From contig NC_134509.1 in assembly GCF_027942865.1 (NCBI RefSeq), positions 9,135,754 to 9,199,753 of the forward strand: 64,000 nt of DNA. Reading direction: 5' to 3'. The translations under genes were made by a program, and so were the position numbers. The DNA comes from Odontesthes bonariensis. Lineage: Eukaryota > Chordata > Actinopteri > Atheriniformes > Atherinopsidae. The notes beneath the pieces are model-generated. The model saw nothing but the letters and a program-made list of their open reading frames with translations, did no database searches and had not been told where the DNA came from. Every line of letters starts with the position of its first letter. The first letter of the stretch is position 1. Of the stretch, positions 19,501 through 31,816 are shown in pieces.

Positions 19501-22500
19501 CAATGGTATGTCACAGAGTGGAGCGCGGTAAGTGTCCCTAAGGGTTGGTCCTTTCAACCACGTTACAATTATATTTACCTTATTCCCTGTAGGATCAAAC
19601 TGTATATAGTTTCACAATGTTGAGGTTTACAATATACTAACTAGCAGCTGTTTGGAGAAGGCTGAGCACCATTTTGTAGCATTCTCTGACAGAGATGAGC
19701 AGCAGCACATTTCTTTGTGGAAAGCAGACAGCAACATTTACCAGATATCCAAAAATGCAACTATGAAGAACAAGTTGATTTTGGGAATTTCAATTCAGTG
19801 TACCAGAAGATATGCATTTTAGATTTACAAAATTAGTTTGTGCTGAAAGTTCAGACTCTCAACTTTTAATTGAGGATATTTAAGGGAAGGGTTTGGAAAT
19901 GAAAGCTTTTTAAAGCTCTTTGGTATGTTGAACGCTCAAATGCAATTCGATAAAATCACAAATCCATGAATAGAATGTTTGTCTTGAATCCTTTGTAGAG
20001 AATCCTTTGTAGCCAACTGCCACCTGAAGTCTGGAGCTCATGGATGGCACATTAGAATGTGTTTCTTTCTGCAGCATGCTTTGCCAGGCCTTTACTGCAG
20101 TATTTTTTTCTTTTTTTTTTTAGAAAAGGATTTGCTGTTTAACCATCACAGAAAATTCTACTGTTTTACAGTCAAAAACGTCTGGGTGGCTTGTCTAACA
20201 TATTTTGGGCCATTGTCATTCTGTACTGTGATGTAAATCAGCTTGGCAGCATTTTTTTTTAATTTGAGCTGAGATTATGTACCTCTTCACATCAATACAG
20301 CTGCTTCTTTCTTCGGTCATGATAAACACTAGTGATCCAGTGCCACTGCAGGGCTCCAGCAGGTCCATACTATCACCTCGAACATGTTTTATGGGGGATG
20401 TTGTATGCCTCAGATCGTGAACTACTCCAGGACTTCTCCATATATTTTTCCCATCATGTCCCTGTTTGTAAGATTAGTCAAGGATCTAGGCTTCTAATCA
20501 TATGTGTACATTAGGTCTAATTTCCTTATCATCTCAGCCAGTATGATCTTCACTAACAGAGCAGAAACCTGGAACCAGAATCAACCAAAATACTCCAAAA
20601 ATCCACTCAGAATAGTGATCTGCATGCATAAAAGCAGTCAGTGATATGTCTGCCTCCTGGATACTGTTGGCAGAATGTTGTGAGGAGGTTTTTTCATTAT
20701 TCATTGTGGAAAGGATCCTGCTGTCATCCACCACTGCTGTCTTTCATGGTCGCTCGGGCCTTTTATGTTACAGAGCTCACAGGTGTGCCCTCCTTTTATG
20801 TCCCTGCTATCTCTCTGATGGATTGCTTTTATTTTTGGGGCTTGACCATGTCCTGTCTCACTTTCATTGAGAGCTCCCTTGGCTGCATGTTGTGGGTTCA
20901 CATAATCATCAGCAGCTTCAGCTTCAAATGCACCACTCTGTCTGAATAGCCTCCACACCTTTTACTTGCTTAATCTACGAAGAAATAATGAAGGAATAGC
21001 TTACACCTGTCCATGAAGTGACTTGAATCGATTGTCTGACTACTTTTGGTTGCTTGATAAAAGAGAGTTCTACTATTTGGATATGAATACCCTTAAAAGA
21101 TAACTGCTATGTATATACAGCATGAGTTGTGACAAAGTGGTGTCCACATTGGTACAATCAGTCCTGTGATTGGATTGTGTATGATTCTGCTTTCTCTGAC
21201 CATCACCTCAGTGCTCTCGTTCCTGTGATGGTGGCTTCCGGGTACGTGAGGTGCGTTGCCTTGCCGACGACATTATCCCGAGCGACCGCTGTGACCCCAG
21301 CTCAGTCCCAGAGAGTCAAAAAGAATGCAACAAACAACCCTGCCTAGCTGAAATAAGTAAGTCTGCCAAGCAGTGTTGTGCCACTGCAGTGCTACTGCTC
21401 ACTCTGTGGTGTAGCAGTGTGGTCACAGCAAAGTCAGACATGACCTGATCGGATTGAGATTTCTCAGCAATGCTGTCAAAGTGGATAATGTTACGACGGT
21501 AAAGATGGAGAGCTTGTGGTCTGCTGTTTGAACCAGAGGGAAATAAAGAGGTCTTAAAGAAACTGCAAGAAACATTTATTTTTTGGAGGGAGGGGGGGTG
21601 TTCTGTAGGATCCTGTAGGAGGAAGTTGAAGAATTCATATAAATTTGCAAAAGTGTTTATGAGAAGAATAGGCAAGGGAAGACAAGGCAAGGCGATTCAA
21701 AGTGCTTTACAGATAAATTAAAACAGCAGAAATAAAAATCATGAAACAAAAAAGAAAGAGATAAGAACAATAGATAAAATCAGTAGTTAAAATATGGTTA
21801 AGTTTTGAAACTCAAGCTTCAGATTTGGAGCTTTATTCAAATGCAGCTGAAAATAGGTGTGTCTTCAACCTGGACTTAAATACACTGAGTGTTTCAGCTG
21901 ATCTGAGGCTTTCTGGGAGTTTGTTCCAGACTTGTGGAGCATAGAAGCTGAATGCAGCTTCTCCATGTCTGGTTCTGACTCTGGGAACTGATAGAAGACC
22001 GGATCCAGATGACCTGAGGGGGCTGGAAGGTTCATACTGGGTCAGGAGGTCGCTGATGTATTCTGGTCCTACACCATTCAGAGCTTTATAGACCAGCATC
22101 AGAACTTTAAAGTCTATCCTCTGATGGACAGGCAGCCAATGTAAAGACCTCAGAGCTGGACTGATGTAGTCCACTTTTTTGGTCTTAGTGAGGACTCGAG
22201 CAGCAGAGTTCTGAATAAGCTGCAGTTGTCTAACTGACTTTTTAGGTAGACCTGTAAAGATGCTGTTACAGTAATCAAGCCGACTAAAGATGAATGCATG
22301 GACTAGTTTTTCCAGGTCCTGCTGACACATCAGATCTTTTAACCTTGATATATTCTTAAGGTGATAGTAGGCTGACTTTGTTACTGCCTTAATGTGTTTT
22401 TCCAAATTTAGGTCTGAGTCCATCACTACACCCATATTTCTGGCCTGGTTGGTAGTTTCTAGGTGTATAGATTGAAGTTCTGTGGTGACCTGTAATCATT

Positions 22501-23304
22501 TCTCTTTGGCTCCAAAGACAATTACCTCAGCCTAATTTTTGTTTAGCTGGAGAAAGTTGTGGCACATCCAGTCATTAATCTCCTCAATGCATTTACCAAA
22601 AGCCTGTACAGGGCCTCGGTCTCCTGGTGACATTGTAATATATATCTGCGTGTCATCTGCATAGCTATGGTAGTTTATTTTGTTGTTTTTTTTAATCTGT
22701 GCCAGTGGGAGCATGTAGATGTCAAATAGAAGAGGTCCCAGGATGGAACCTTGGGGAACTCCACATGTGATTCTTGTCTGCTCAGATGTAAAGTTACCTA
22801 TCGACACAAAGTACTTCCTGTTCTCTAAGTAATTATTCTTAAGTAATGAAAATGCTGTACACACAGCAGTCCTGTAGTCGGCAGTCAATCTGTGGGGGAA
22901 ATTTCTGCCTGTTTTTACAAAGTCATCAGAAGCCCTGGTTTAAATGTGCCTTTTCCTTCTATTTGTACATCTGTAAAAAGACATATTTTAAAGACATCAT
23001 GTTATCATAGACCTCTCAAATAATAAAACAACATTTGACCAAGGACTGACTTCTAGAATGCGTGAATTTATGTCAACAATTCTTCATGTAGCAATGAACG
23101 AATTTGCATTGTTTTTTTCTTATCTCCTCTCTTGTGTCCCCCCCGACAGATCCATCATGCACTGACCAGTACCATAACTGCATGGTGGTGGTTCAAGCCC
23201 GCCTCTGCATTTACCCATACTACAAAGGTGTTTGCTGCGCCTCCTGCGCTCGTGCCCAGAAAACATACCCCAGTTCATTTCAAAGAAACCACATCCGCAG
23301 GTGA
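13547..23304 (+). CDS. thsd4: THSD4/ADAMTSL6-like secreted protein (spacer, six TSP1 repeats, PLAC)
   Basis: ADAMTS-like extracellular matrix protein; mammalian THSD4 binds fibrillin microfibrils. Exons: 13547-13681, 14202-14331, 14421-14596, 14697-14808, 15771-15959, 16286-16415, 18482-18704, 18811-18984, 19090-19263, 19348-19527, 21212-21356, 23150-23304. Total 1923 nt, 640 aa, all phases consistent. Residues 1-33 form a signal peptide (hydrophobic core [11 protein letters not shown]). Residues 46-184 match the ADAM spacer ([42 protein letters not shown]). Six TSP1 modules follow with CSxxCGxG cores. The C-terminal PLAC domain, residues 590-640, has [10 protein letters not shown]. The order and wording match THSD4 best. 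Unusual: the usual first TSP1 and Cys-rich part upstream of the spacer is absent, so this may be a paralogue or short isoform. The start is the ATG opening the signal peptide. Confidence 0.88.
16735..16915 (-). mobile_element. tRNA-derived SINE remnant in thsd4-like intron
   Basis: Read on the minus strand it begins with a tRNA-like head (TAGTGTAGTGGTGATATTG, then box B GGTTCAAATCC). It ends in CTGTAAGTTGCTTTGGATAAAAGC, the tail shared by many fish SINEs and their partner LINEs. A G-rich insertion interrupts it at 16781-16801. Confidence 0.65.
16944..17012 (+). mobile_element. Fragment of the same SINE type as 10421-10764
   Basis: GTGATGGATTGGCGAGATGTCC followed by a decayed CTGCCTCTCACCCCATGG...GAGATAGGC stretch parallels the 3' half of the SINE at 10421-10764. 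It is truncated on both sides and diverged. Confidence 0.5.
19845..21110 (-). mobile_element. Decayed DNA transposon (Tc1/mariner-like) in thsd4-like intron
   Basis: The left end reads GACTCTCAACTTTTAATTGAGGATATTTAAGG. The right end, read as reverse complement, gives a similar ...ATCTTTTAAGGGTATTCATATCC, suggesting inverted termini. The interior has phrases I recall from a dispersed fish DNA transposon with a Tc1/mariner-like transposase (GAGAGCTCCCTTGG, TGTTGTGGGTTCACA, ACACCTGTCCATGAA). Frames are broken throughout, so no product is expected. The family assignment comes from memory of repeat wording and is unverified. Confidence 0.5.
21670..22920 (-). pseudogene. 5'-truncated, decayed L2-like LINE (reverse transcriptase remnant)
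   Basis: Reading the minus strand, 22888-22532 encodes an RT palm segment with [14 protein letters not shown] and YADDTQIY. After in-frame breaks near 22530-22436, the frame 22435-21833 encodes the C-terminal half ([39 protein letters not shown]). The 3' end is a CTTGC-type short-repeat tail at 21672-21694. It lies antisense in the penultimate intron of the thsd4-like gene. Stops and the missing 5' half, including the endonuclease, make it inactive. Confidence 0.85.
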
Positions 23305-23575
23305 TGTCGCCCCATGATGCCTAAATTCAGGTCAAAATGAAAAAACACAAACGAACAAACAAACAAACAAGAAAAAGCCACAGCACTGTCACTGCCATGA
23401 TGACAGGAAGATTTGTTTGAGGTGTGACAAAGTTTGGGATCATACAGTGGTTTAGATTTCATGAACAAATCATGCAGGCTTCAGTTTAGATTTTTTTCAC
23501 CCTGAAAACTGCTCTCAGAGTTCGGACCTCGTGTCATCCGACACCAAACCAAATAAAAAATGTCCTGAAACTTGT
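23305..23575 (+). other. thsd4-like 3'UTR with polyadenylation signal
   Basis: AATAAA at 23552-23557 follows the stop codon by about 250 bases. This is the first good plus-strand polyadenylation signal, so the transcript probably ends near 23570-23580. Confidence 0.55.
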
Positions 23576-25005
23576 CTTTCAGGCCACATTTAATGTACTT
23601 GTATATTTCTCAAACAAAACTTGCAACAGTAGTTTAAAACTAATGGTCTGGTGTTTGTTGCATTATGAATTATTATTGTTGCTTATTGTCTCTGCTCTCA
23701 TTTGGCACGAAAAAAATAAGCTATGCTGGGCTAAAATGAGTCTCATGGTGCAAGTTTTAGATATGGCAGCTACTCTGCACCATTATCCTTATTGGAAGCA
23801 TGTATTTTTACATATTTTAAGTGCATCAGTCTGAATACGCAAAAATCAACTGCAATGTGATTGGTTGGCAGCCATTTTGGTTGCTGAGGCTTTGTGTGCG
23901 TGTTATGTGTTTGAATGGGTCGAGTTGGATGAGGATAGCTTTTACTTCATATACCCATATGACGTTACCAGTTCTTAAGGTTTGAAGATAAATGCTCAAA
24001 TTCTAAAGGAACATATTTTTGTAGTTTCAGTGGGGTCCATCACCTACAAAATAAAAACCTACAACCTACAAACCCCTGGCTGCTTTTGTCGACTGTCCTC
24101 AATCCAGTTTTTCTACAATCGACTTTCTATTCGGTCAAGAAGGACGTCACAATGAGCCACGCACTCATTCAGGATAGTAAGACCATCGCTTTAATGGGAC
24201 AGCTGGGTTGACAGCATGTAAAAGGCCATAATTCAATCACATGAACTTAAAGCACAGTAACAAAAAAACAAAAACAATACAAAAGAATCCAATGGCAAAT
24301 TCACATTGCATTCCATTTCTTCTTAAGAAACAAATTAAAAGCATTGGGACCAGAAGTCTAACATACACTCTCTCTCCCATTATGCAGCTATAGATAAACG
24401 TTAGTCATGTTCCCGAGTTGCTTCTGAGTTTGTCGTCCACGGATGCAAGGCTGCACGGGTTAGGGTCCATGCGAGTTGGCTGATGTCCGAAAAGGAAATT
24501 TTAAAAAGACAAAAAAAAAAAAAAAAAAAAAAAATCTTTAGGGTGAGCCTAGGCCTTTGGCATTGAGGGATGCAGGGTCCACATTCACAAGAAAAATATC
24601 CACGTATGCTCGACTATATTCTCTGACACCATTACCCCAAACACATTCAAGGCTCGCTTTCCATGCTGATAAACTTTAACTCATTTAATATATAGAAGTA
24701 TATTCATACACTGTATAATTATATTAACAGAAATGACAACCAATTTTTCCTTTTTTTTTTTCTTTTTGCTTCGTCCTTGGCAAAGGGTGAGAGACAATTG
24801 GGTTTTAATGTCAATATTACTGAAGACTTCTACAATAAAATGTTAAAAAAAAAAAGAAACGGTTGGCTAACTCCTCTAAACTGTCCAAAAAAAATATGGG
24901 ACAATCACCATTTTTACCAGTCAGTCCTGAAAATACTATGGCAAGAGATGGTTTCCACCTAAATTTCAATGAGAACACACACAAACTATGTATGCGAGTG
25001 TGTGT

Positions 25006-25051
<46 letters not shown>

Positions 25052-26628
25052 CATCAGTTTTGTTCAGCTTATCAAATGCAAGAACTGGTCTGTTTCGCAT
25101 CGTACCAACATTCACCGATTTTGATATTGTAGAAGTTGTACAAAGACAAATACAGTAGGATACAATACAGTAAAAAATACAAAAACTTGATGTTTTTCTT
25201 AAATGATAATTTACAAGATACGAAAATAGAAATAAAAGACAACAAAAAAAAAAAAAAAAAAAAAACTTACCCCCTGAGGTCAAATGATGAAAATAGCCGT
25301 GTCTCATTTCACTACTTTTCTTGTTATTATCCAGTAGCGGTGCTATGTAAAGGGCTGTAGGCATTATTCTGGGTGTCCCTGTATGACACAGTCAACCTGC
25401 ACTATAACAAGGGCACTAGTTTGGGTGTCAATAGTCACTCGCGAGACATTAAGCTAAGGGAAAACGCGAAGGCACAATTATCAGAGGCAGAATGTACCTC
25501 AAGGATCGAACAACTGTTGTGGTATTCAAGGGGGAGGAGGATTTAAAAACGTGAAGGAACAAAAGAGGACAGACAAGTACTGTTTAAAGTGTGGTTCACA
25601 TCTGAGAACGACAAGGCAGTGAATCAAGTTAAGGCCAGATTACTTGGGAACGTCCAATCGGAACGCTCGGACAGCAAAGACGATGTTAGAGCTATAAGTT
25701 TAAAATCAGAACTCTTATTTTTGTCATAACTTGGCTCGCTACATCTTTCTCAAGGTTAAGTCAATTATATTAAACAAGGATTCTTTTTTTATTCTATAGG
25801 ATGTTATTATGCACAATAAAGTATAAATGCATATTACAAGAATGTACATGGGCTTCAGTCTATAATATCTCAGTATGGAGTACATCCAAGCATTCCGGGT
25901 GAGGACTTTGGCTTTGAAAAGTTAGTCTACATATGCACAAATATGAAACGTACATAGAAAACTCGTCATAGAAAAAAGAAGAGAGAAAAAAAGAAGACAT
26001 GAAATAGAAACGGAAAGAAAATAAAAATCTAAATGGACTACATGGCTCACGCGGTAATCTGTCACAACCACTCTCTCGTAAAGAAACATTTTGTTCTTCC
26101 ACAAATAAAAACATAAAAACTAAGAACAAATGTTTTCAAGTTTCACCTTTTCACACCCCTATAACATGTTATCCGTAATGAGATGTGTTCAGGGCTGAGA
26201 AGGAACGAGAAATACAAAAAGGAACAAAAACTTGAGTTCGGAGGGCTTCAAGGGCTTAAGTTCAAGTTTGTCATTCCTCATGTGCAAGTCAGTATAAAAA
26301 TGCTACAACTCGTACAACGCTTTTGTCAACAAGACAGGTTCAGGGGCAGGACAAGCGCCCCATAGTTTGCTAAATAACAAGAGGCTTGGATATTGGCAGG
26401 CTAGCTTGTTCTTCAAGGATGCAATGCATAGTCTCCACTGCACTGTATTATCTTTTCAAGCTCTTCATCTCCTCCACTCATGTAGAAGGAAGAGCAACTG
26501 TTGGAGTCTATCATCCTGTCCTATCTCTCTCTTACGGCTGAAGGGTCACCACCTTCCATTTCTTTCCTTCCTATGACTTCTGTTTGGGTTGAATGATCCG
26601 TTCATCTGATCGTCTTTCCAGATGTTTC
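23576..26628 (-). other. Tail-to-tail spacer and presumed ptpn9 3'UTR
   Basis: About 3 kb without coding signal between the stop codons of the thsd4-like gene and ptpn9. The AT-rich part nearest ptpn9 is presumably its 3'UTR; a minus-strand AATAAA lies near 25786-25794. The region carries A-runs at 24510-24533 and 25244-25265 and a TA run at 25009-25048. The true 3' end cannot be fixed. Confidence 0.45.
25009..25048. repeat. (TA)20 microsatellite
   Basis: Forty bases of pure TA dinucleotide within the presumed ptpn9 3'UTR, preceded by a short TG stretch. Confidence 0.95.
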
Positions 26629-29600
26629 TCACTCGCTGTCAGTCTCCAAGTCTGAGTCGGACCAATGCACTGGGCTCAGTTTCCCATGCCGCTGGGCGTA
26701 CTCGATAACTGCCGTGTAGCAAAAATAGTACTGGTCCCAAGTCTGGATGCTGAAAGCCCTCTGAGCACGCATCCTCCGCACCGTTTGGTGGATATCTACT
26801 GTGCCAACGTCCTCCAGCTGGGACAGGCAGATGTCCAGTGTGCAGAATGTGCCTTAACAGAAAACAGGAAAGAAGAGCAAGAGGAGAGGTTACACTATAA
26901 ACAAAAAAAAACTAATTCTAAGAAAATTCTTGATAGGCAGATCAATATAAATATATGAACAAGTTCCTTTTTTCTCCAAAATGTTCCTGATTAATAGTTG
27001 GCGTTTACCTGTACGTCCAATGCCAGCACTGCAGTGAACAACCACTGGGGGCCCCCCTGGAGGCCCTCTCCAGCTGGGTCCCAGGCTCTGGACTGCATCC
27101 TCCCTCGTTTGAAGTACATGCTCACGGAAGTCCAACATAGCAGAAGCACTTTTAGGGACCCCAAAGTCTGGCCAGCTCACATAGAGGTAGTGGTATATGT
27201 CCCGTTTCTCCCCAGACTAAGAAAACATCAGGCAGGTTCATAGGAGGACAGAGAAATACATTCGCCTCTTTTATTTGTACCACTGAGTTATCTAGTCAGA
27301 ATGTCAGATTGGAGTATTTTAGAAATTTGATGAACAAATCAACAAAAGTAATCCCATAACCTGAAGCTGTCAAATCGTGCAATCCCTTATAAATGTTGAA
27401 TAACTTTAATGCAACATTGGTCTTATTTACCTGTGTGTTGTATAGTTCAAGATGGGATAGTTTGAAATCCTGAAACCCTTGGATGCGTGTATTTCTAACC
27501 AAGAAGTACCCGTGCTGCTCTGTCCTGCCGTCCTCGAGAGGCCAGTACTGACCACATTTGACACGTCCGCGCTCAACAACCCTGAGAAACAGAGTTTTAT
27601 TATTCAACTTACCACTTCTTCGTTCATATACAACCCCGTTATCAGCAAAAGCTGTGACATAAGGAAGAAGTGCAACACGCAATACAGAGTGGTAAAGAAA
27701 GAACAGTCTCAACTGCTTTTTGTCATGTGTTGCAGGCCTGAAATGCAAAAATGGATGCAAATCATTGAGTGAAATGAGATCGTAGAGACAAAACATGAAA
27801 CATCTTAGTCTCACACCATCTGCAATTAAATAGAAATAATGTAAAAATTCATGTTTTTTTACTTGCATTTTCCATACCGTCACCACAACCTTTACCAATT
27901 TAGGGTAAACTAGCGTCTCACCTGGTTGTCATGACAATGATAAGTACCATCTGTTCCCAAACCATCCGCCAGAAGTCACCAAAGGTTTTTGGCAAAGGAC
28001 CTGAGGGACACAAGACTGTGAGATGGTGGCTGTACCAGATCGCACGCTGCACATGTCTGAGGGCAAAGCGTAAACTCAGGAAAGAAAACATTAAGAACTA
28101 GAGAACTGTGCAAAATGTTCAGGGGCTTTGGATTTTCAGACTATTATCAATCTCAGAGTTCAATCAAGAGGGAAATCACCACAACCTGAAAACAATAAAC
28201 TGTCTGAAGGGTTGATATTAACATCCAATGCTGCTTACTGTCAGCCTGGGATTATGCAAAGTGACAAAACCAACTGAGACACACCAATTTAACAAATAAA
28301 GTGTGAGTCTGTGTGTAGGTACTGGAGTGTTAGCTGCTGCATGAAATCATCTTAAAGAGTGTAAAACATTTGCACGTGGTAAATAAATCGCATCAAAATT
28401 CTAGAATGCAGACAGCTACTCACCCTGAGTAGCGATGTAGGTGTTGCGCCTCTTATACCCATCCATGAAACTGGCATTAATGTAATCCGATGTCTGGAAA
28501 ACACACGGCACAAAGATGAGTGCGATTCACTGCTTTAAAGTCAAATCTACTAGGTTTTTGTTTTGACCGATTGGTATCCAAGTCAGTGAGAACACCTGAA
28601 CTCCCAGGGTTTGTTGCTTTACGTTTGCCGGCTATACCAGCGTCTAATGCAAGGTAATGACCCCCCCCCTCAACCACTGTGGATATACAGTATTCATGTC
28701 ACTGAGAATATACACACGGCATGTATTTTGCTCACGTGAGTAAAACAAATGCAACTTATCACTCCATCAGTGGGAGACACGCACAATTGCATGTTTTAGA
28801 AAAACATGTTCTTGAAGACGTCTCAGAAATCAACAAAGTGCCGTGCTGTGGGAAGTAGTGCTGGTCACTTGCACAAAAAGTCACTTTTAAAACGGTCGCA
28901 GTAGATAACGAGTACACTACCCGAGGTGCGCTGCCTGGAGAATGCCACATATGGAATAATATACAATAATGAAATAATATACAAGTTAATCCAGAAACTA
29001 TGACAAATGTCTTGAGTTGCACATCCCCAGTATTACTGGAACTGGAAAACCTCTACATTTAGACTTAGTCACATACTGTAAATCCCAATAAAGCATTTTG
29101 CAATTGTGAATCCACAGCAGATTCAGTCAATCTTAATTCATGAGATTCTTTTAGTTTTATCTGAACTGCGAGCTCATGACATTCATTTCCTGATCTTTTC
29201 AATCTCTCATTACTCAACTGAAGATCACTCATTTCCTAAAATAACAAGTGCGTGCTTCCTATGAGAGGACATAGAAAGTTCATGTGCCTGCAGCAGCAGG
29301 GACCAGCTTCAAAACTTTTGCACATCAAGAAAGCGATAACATCAGTGAGTGACATTTAATCAGAGATAAAAAAAAAAAAAAAAAAAGGGAGGAAGTTAAG
29401 CATCACCTCGTCCTCATCATCACACAGCTGGCAGAGTCGTACTCGTGACTGGTCCAGGCAGAGGACATCGCTGTACCGGTTCTTGATCTGATTGGACAAT
29501 TTTCTACAAAGGTGGAATCAACTTTATTGATGTACAGCTGTCACAGAATTTATTTTTCACTAGCAGAGACGGAAAGACAAATGTATGATGAGTCTTACTT

Positions 29601-31785
29601 GGAGTAGTCAAAGGTGCCTGCTGGAGGCTCCTTGCGGATCTCCTCATACTCCTGATAGATCCCCTTCTTCTTCTTCATCTTCACATACTCCACCAGCTCA
29701 TGGACTGTCATGCCTCCCTGATCTGGCATGTGAACAGAGACCTCCAAGCAGCGGTTTTCATCATCGGGACCCCACGATGAGGACAGAGGTGGGGATTGTG
29801 AGGAAGGCTGGTTGGGTGGACGAGGCAGAGATTTCTGAGGCAACGGAGGCACCCCTTCCTCCTCTTCACAATCCTCATCGTCCTCCTTCAGACTCTCATT
29901 CCGACACCTGCTGGCAGAGTCTGTTGCCTCGCCAGCCGCTGTGTCCTCATCGCCTTTCTGCGAGAGCGGCGTGTCTGACTGGGGCGGAGCTTGGCAGCCG
30001 AGGCCGTTCACGTTTGCATTGGGACCGCCGACACTTGTGTTGGCTCCGCTCATCGCTGAGCCATTCCAGTGTTGATGGTTCACCTGTGACCTGTCTGCTG
30101 ATGAATTTGAGCTCTGCTGGTGCTGGCCTAAGCCTCGAGTCCTGCCCTCCACTATACCACAGTGGTTGTGTGGGTTAGCATTGTTGTCGTCATAGCAATT
30201 AGAGTTGGCTGTGGTTCGCTCAGTACCCAGCTGTGTAATCATGTGGGAGTGGGACAGCGTTTCACCTATGCTTGTGTTGCTGTTGTCTAAGCTGTAAGAG
30301 CGCAACAGGCTTCCTACACAGTCATGCGTGTCGTGTTCTTGTGTGTCGCCCTTAACGGTGTTCGTTTGCATGTTAACACAGGACTGGATCCAAGCCACGT
30401 GGCTGTACTGAGATGTCCCACCCAAGTGTTCAGGGAGGGAGGAGACTGGGATGTGACTGGCCAGCTCATGAGCTTTCACGGTGCAGACCTAGAGAAAGAA
30501 GGAAAGAAAACTCACTCTAAACATAAGCACCTGAGGCATTAATGTCGATAAATGACAGAAAAACACACGCACCCTTTCCCGCAGCTTCTCGCGAACAAAG
30601 AGACGGAGAACCGCGAACGGTGCTCGAAACCAAAGCGGCGAGGACACAATGAAGACACATTTTAAACGAGCTGGAAACGCACCCTGGGAAACACAAGCAG
30701 ACACACAACGTGATGAAAGGAGTTTTCCATTTCAGAGGAGAGTCAAACATTTACGAGGTAGCCACATGAGAGAACGTTGAAAGACATTTACCTTCAGCAA
30801 ATTGAGAATCTTGACACAGAGTTCGTAGTCAAAATTTCCATAACTGGAATTTGTCATGTCATAAATAAATATGAGACCGTCTTGTTGAGTTTGTATACTG
30901 GAAAGAAATGAACAAGAATTTTTTTTTTCATTAAAGAGATGTTTGACTTGCATTAAAATGTCACCACAAAAAATAAGTTCTTGCTTGTATGAATTTCTCA
31001 TGAAAAGAAAAGCAGAAATAAGAACAGGAACTTGGCCGAGGCAGCCAATTCAAGGGAACAATATATAAACTCAAATGTGAGGCTATTCTTAAAAGAAGCA
31101 ACAAGTCTACACTCTTCTGTCGAAGAGTAAGAAAAGTTAATATTAGAGGCCAGAAGACAAGGGATAAATGGTCAGCACTTTACTTCTCTATGGCTTTGTC
31201 CAGCTGATAAATGATGGCCTGCAGCACAGCTTTGTGGGTGGTGACGTCGGGCCGATGGAGGCGGGCAGTGAAGAGTGCTAGAGCAGCACCCTTAGCATCT
31301 CGGCCGGGCTGGTGGGAACATCAACAGGTCACCATAAAAAGCACTGCTAATTCAATGAGAAATCTCTGCTCCACTTCAATTGACAACAAGACACAAACGC
31401 AAACATGCATTTGAACAAAGACATTCACAGACACAAAACTCTTCTTTAATGACCTGTGTGCGCACCATTTTCCCTTTAAGTTTGGTGTGTAACCGTCGGG
31501 CTCCTGGCTAACATTTTGCACAACACTAGCAACACAAAATTTTAGGGAGAACTTCTTACAAAAAAATAAAAATAAATCAACATGAAACAACATTTTCATC
31601 ATCGGCCAGATTTCCCCTTCTTAATAGCAGCGCTGCAATTAAAAATCTGGTTATAAACAATTCACTGAAAAATCCAAACTTCTCTTTTCTATTAAAGGAA
31701 AAAAAGTGAAGTGCAGCTTTTAAAGAAAGAAATCCTTAAGTTAATAAAATAGCAGTTTAGTATTTCTGAAGGCTAATCTGTATTC

Positions 31786-31816
<31 letters not shown>

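Noticed and set aside
29585..30178. 197-codon plus-strand open frame
   Set aside because: It lies entirely antisense to the large ptpn9 exon 29599-30488. The open frame is a composition shadow of that coding sequence.
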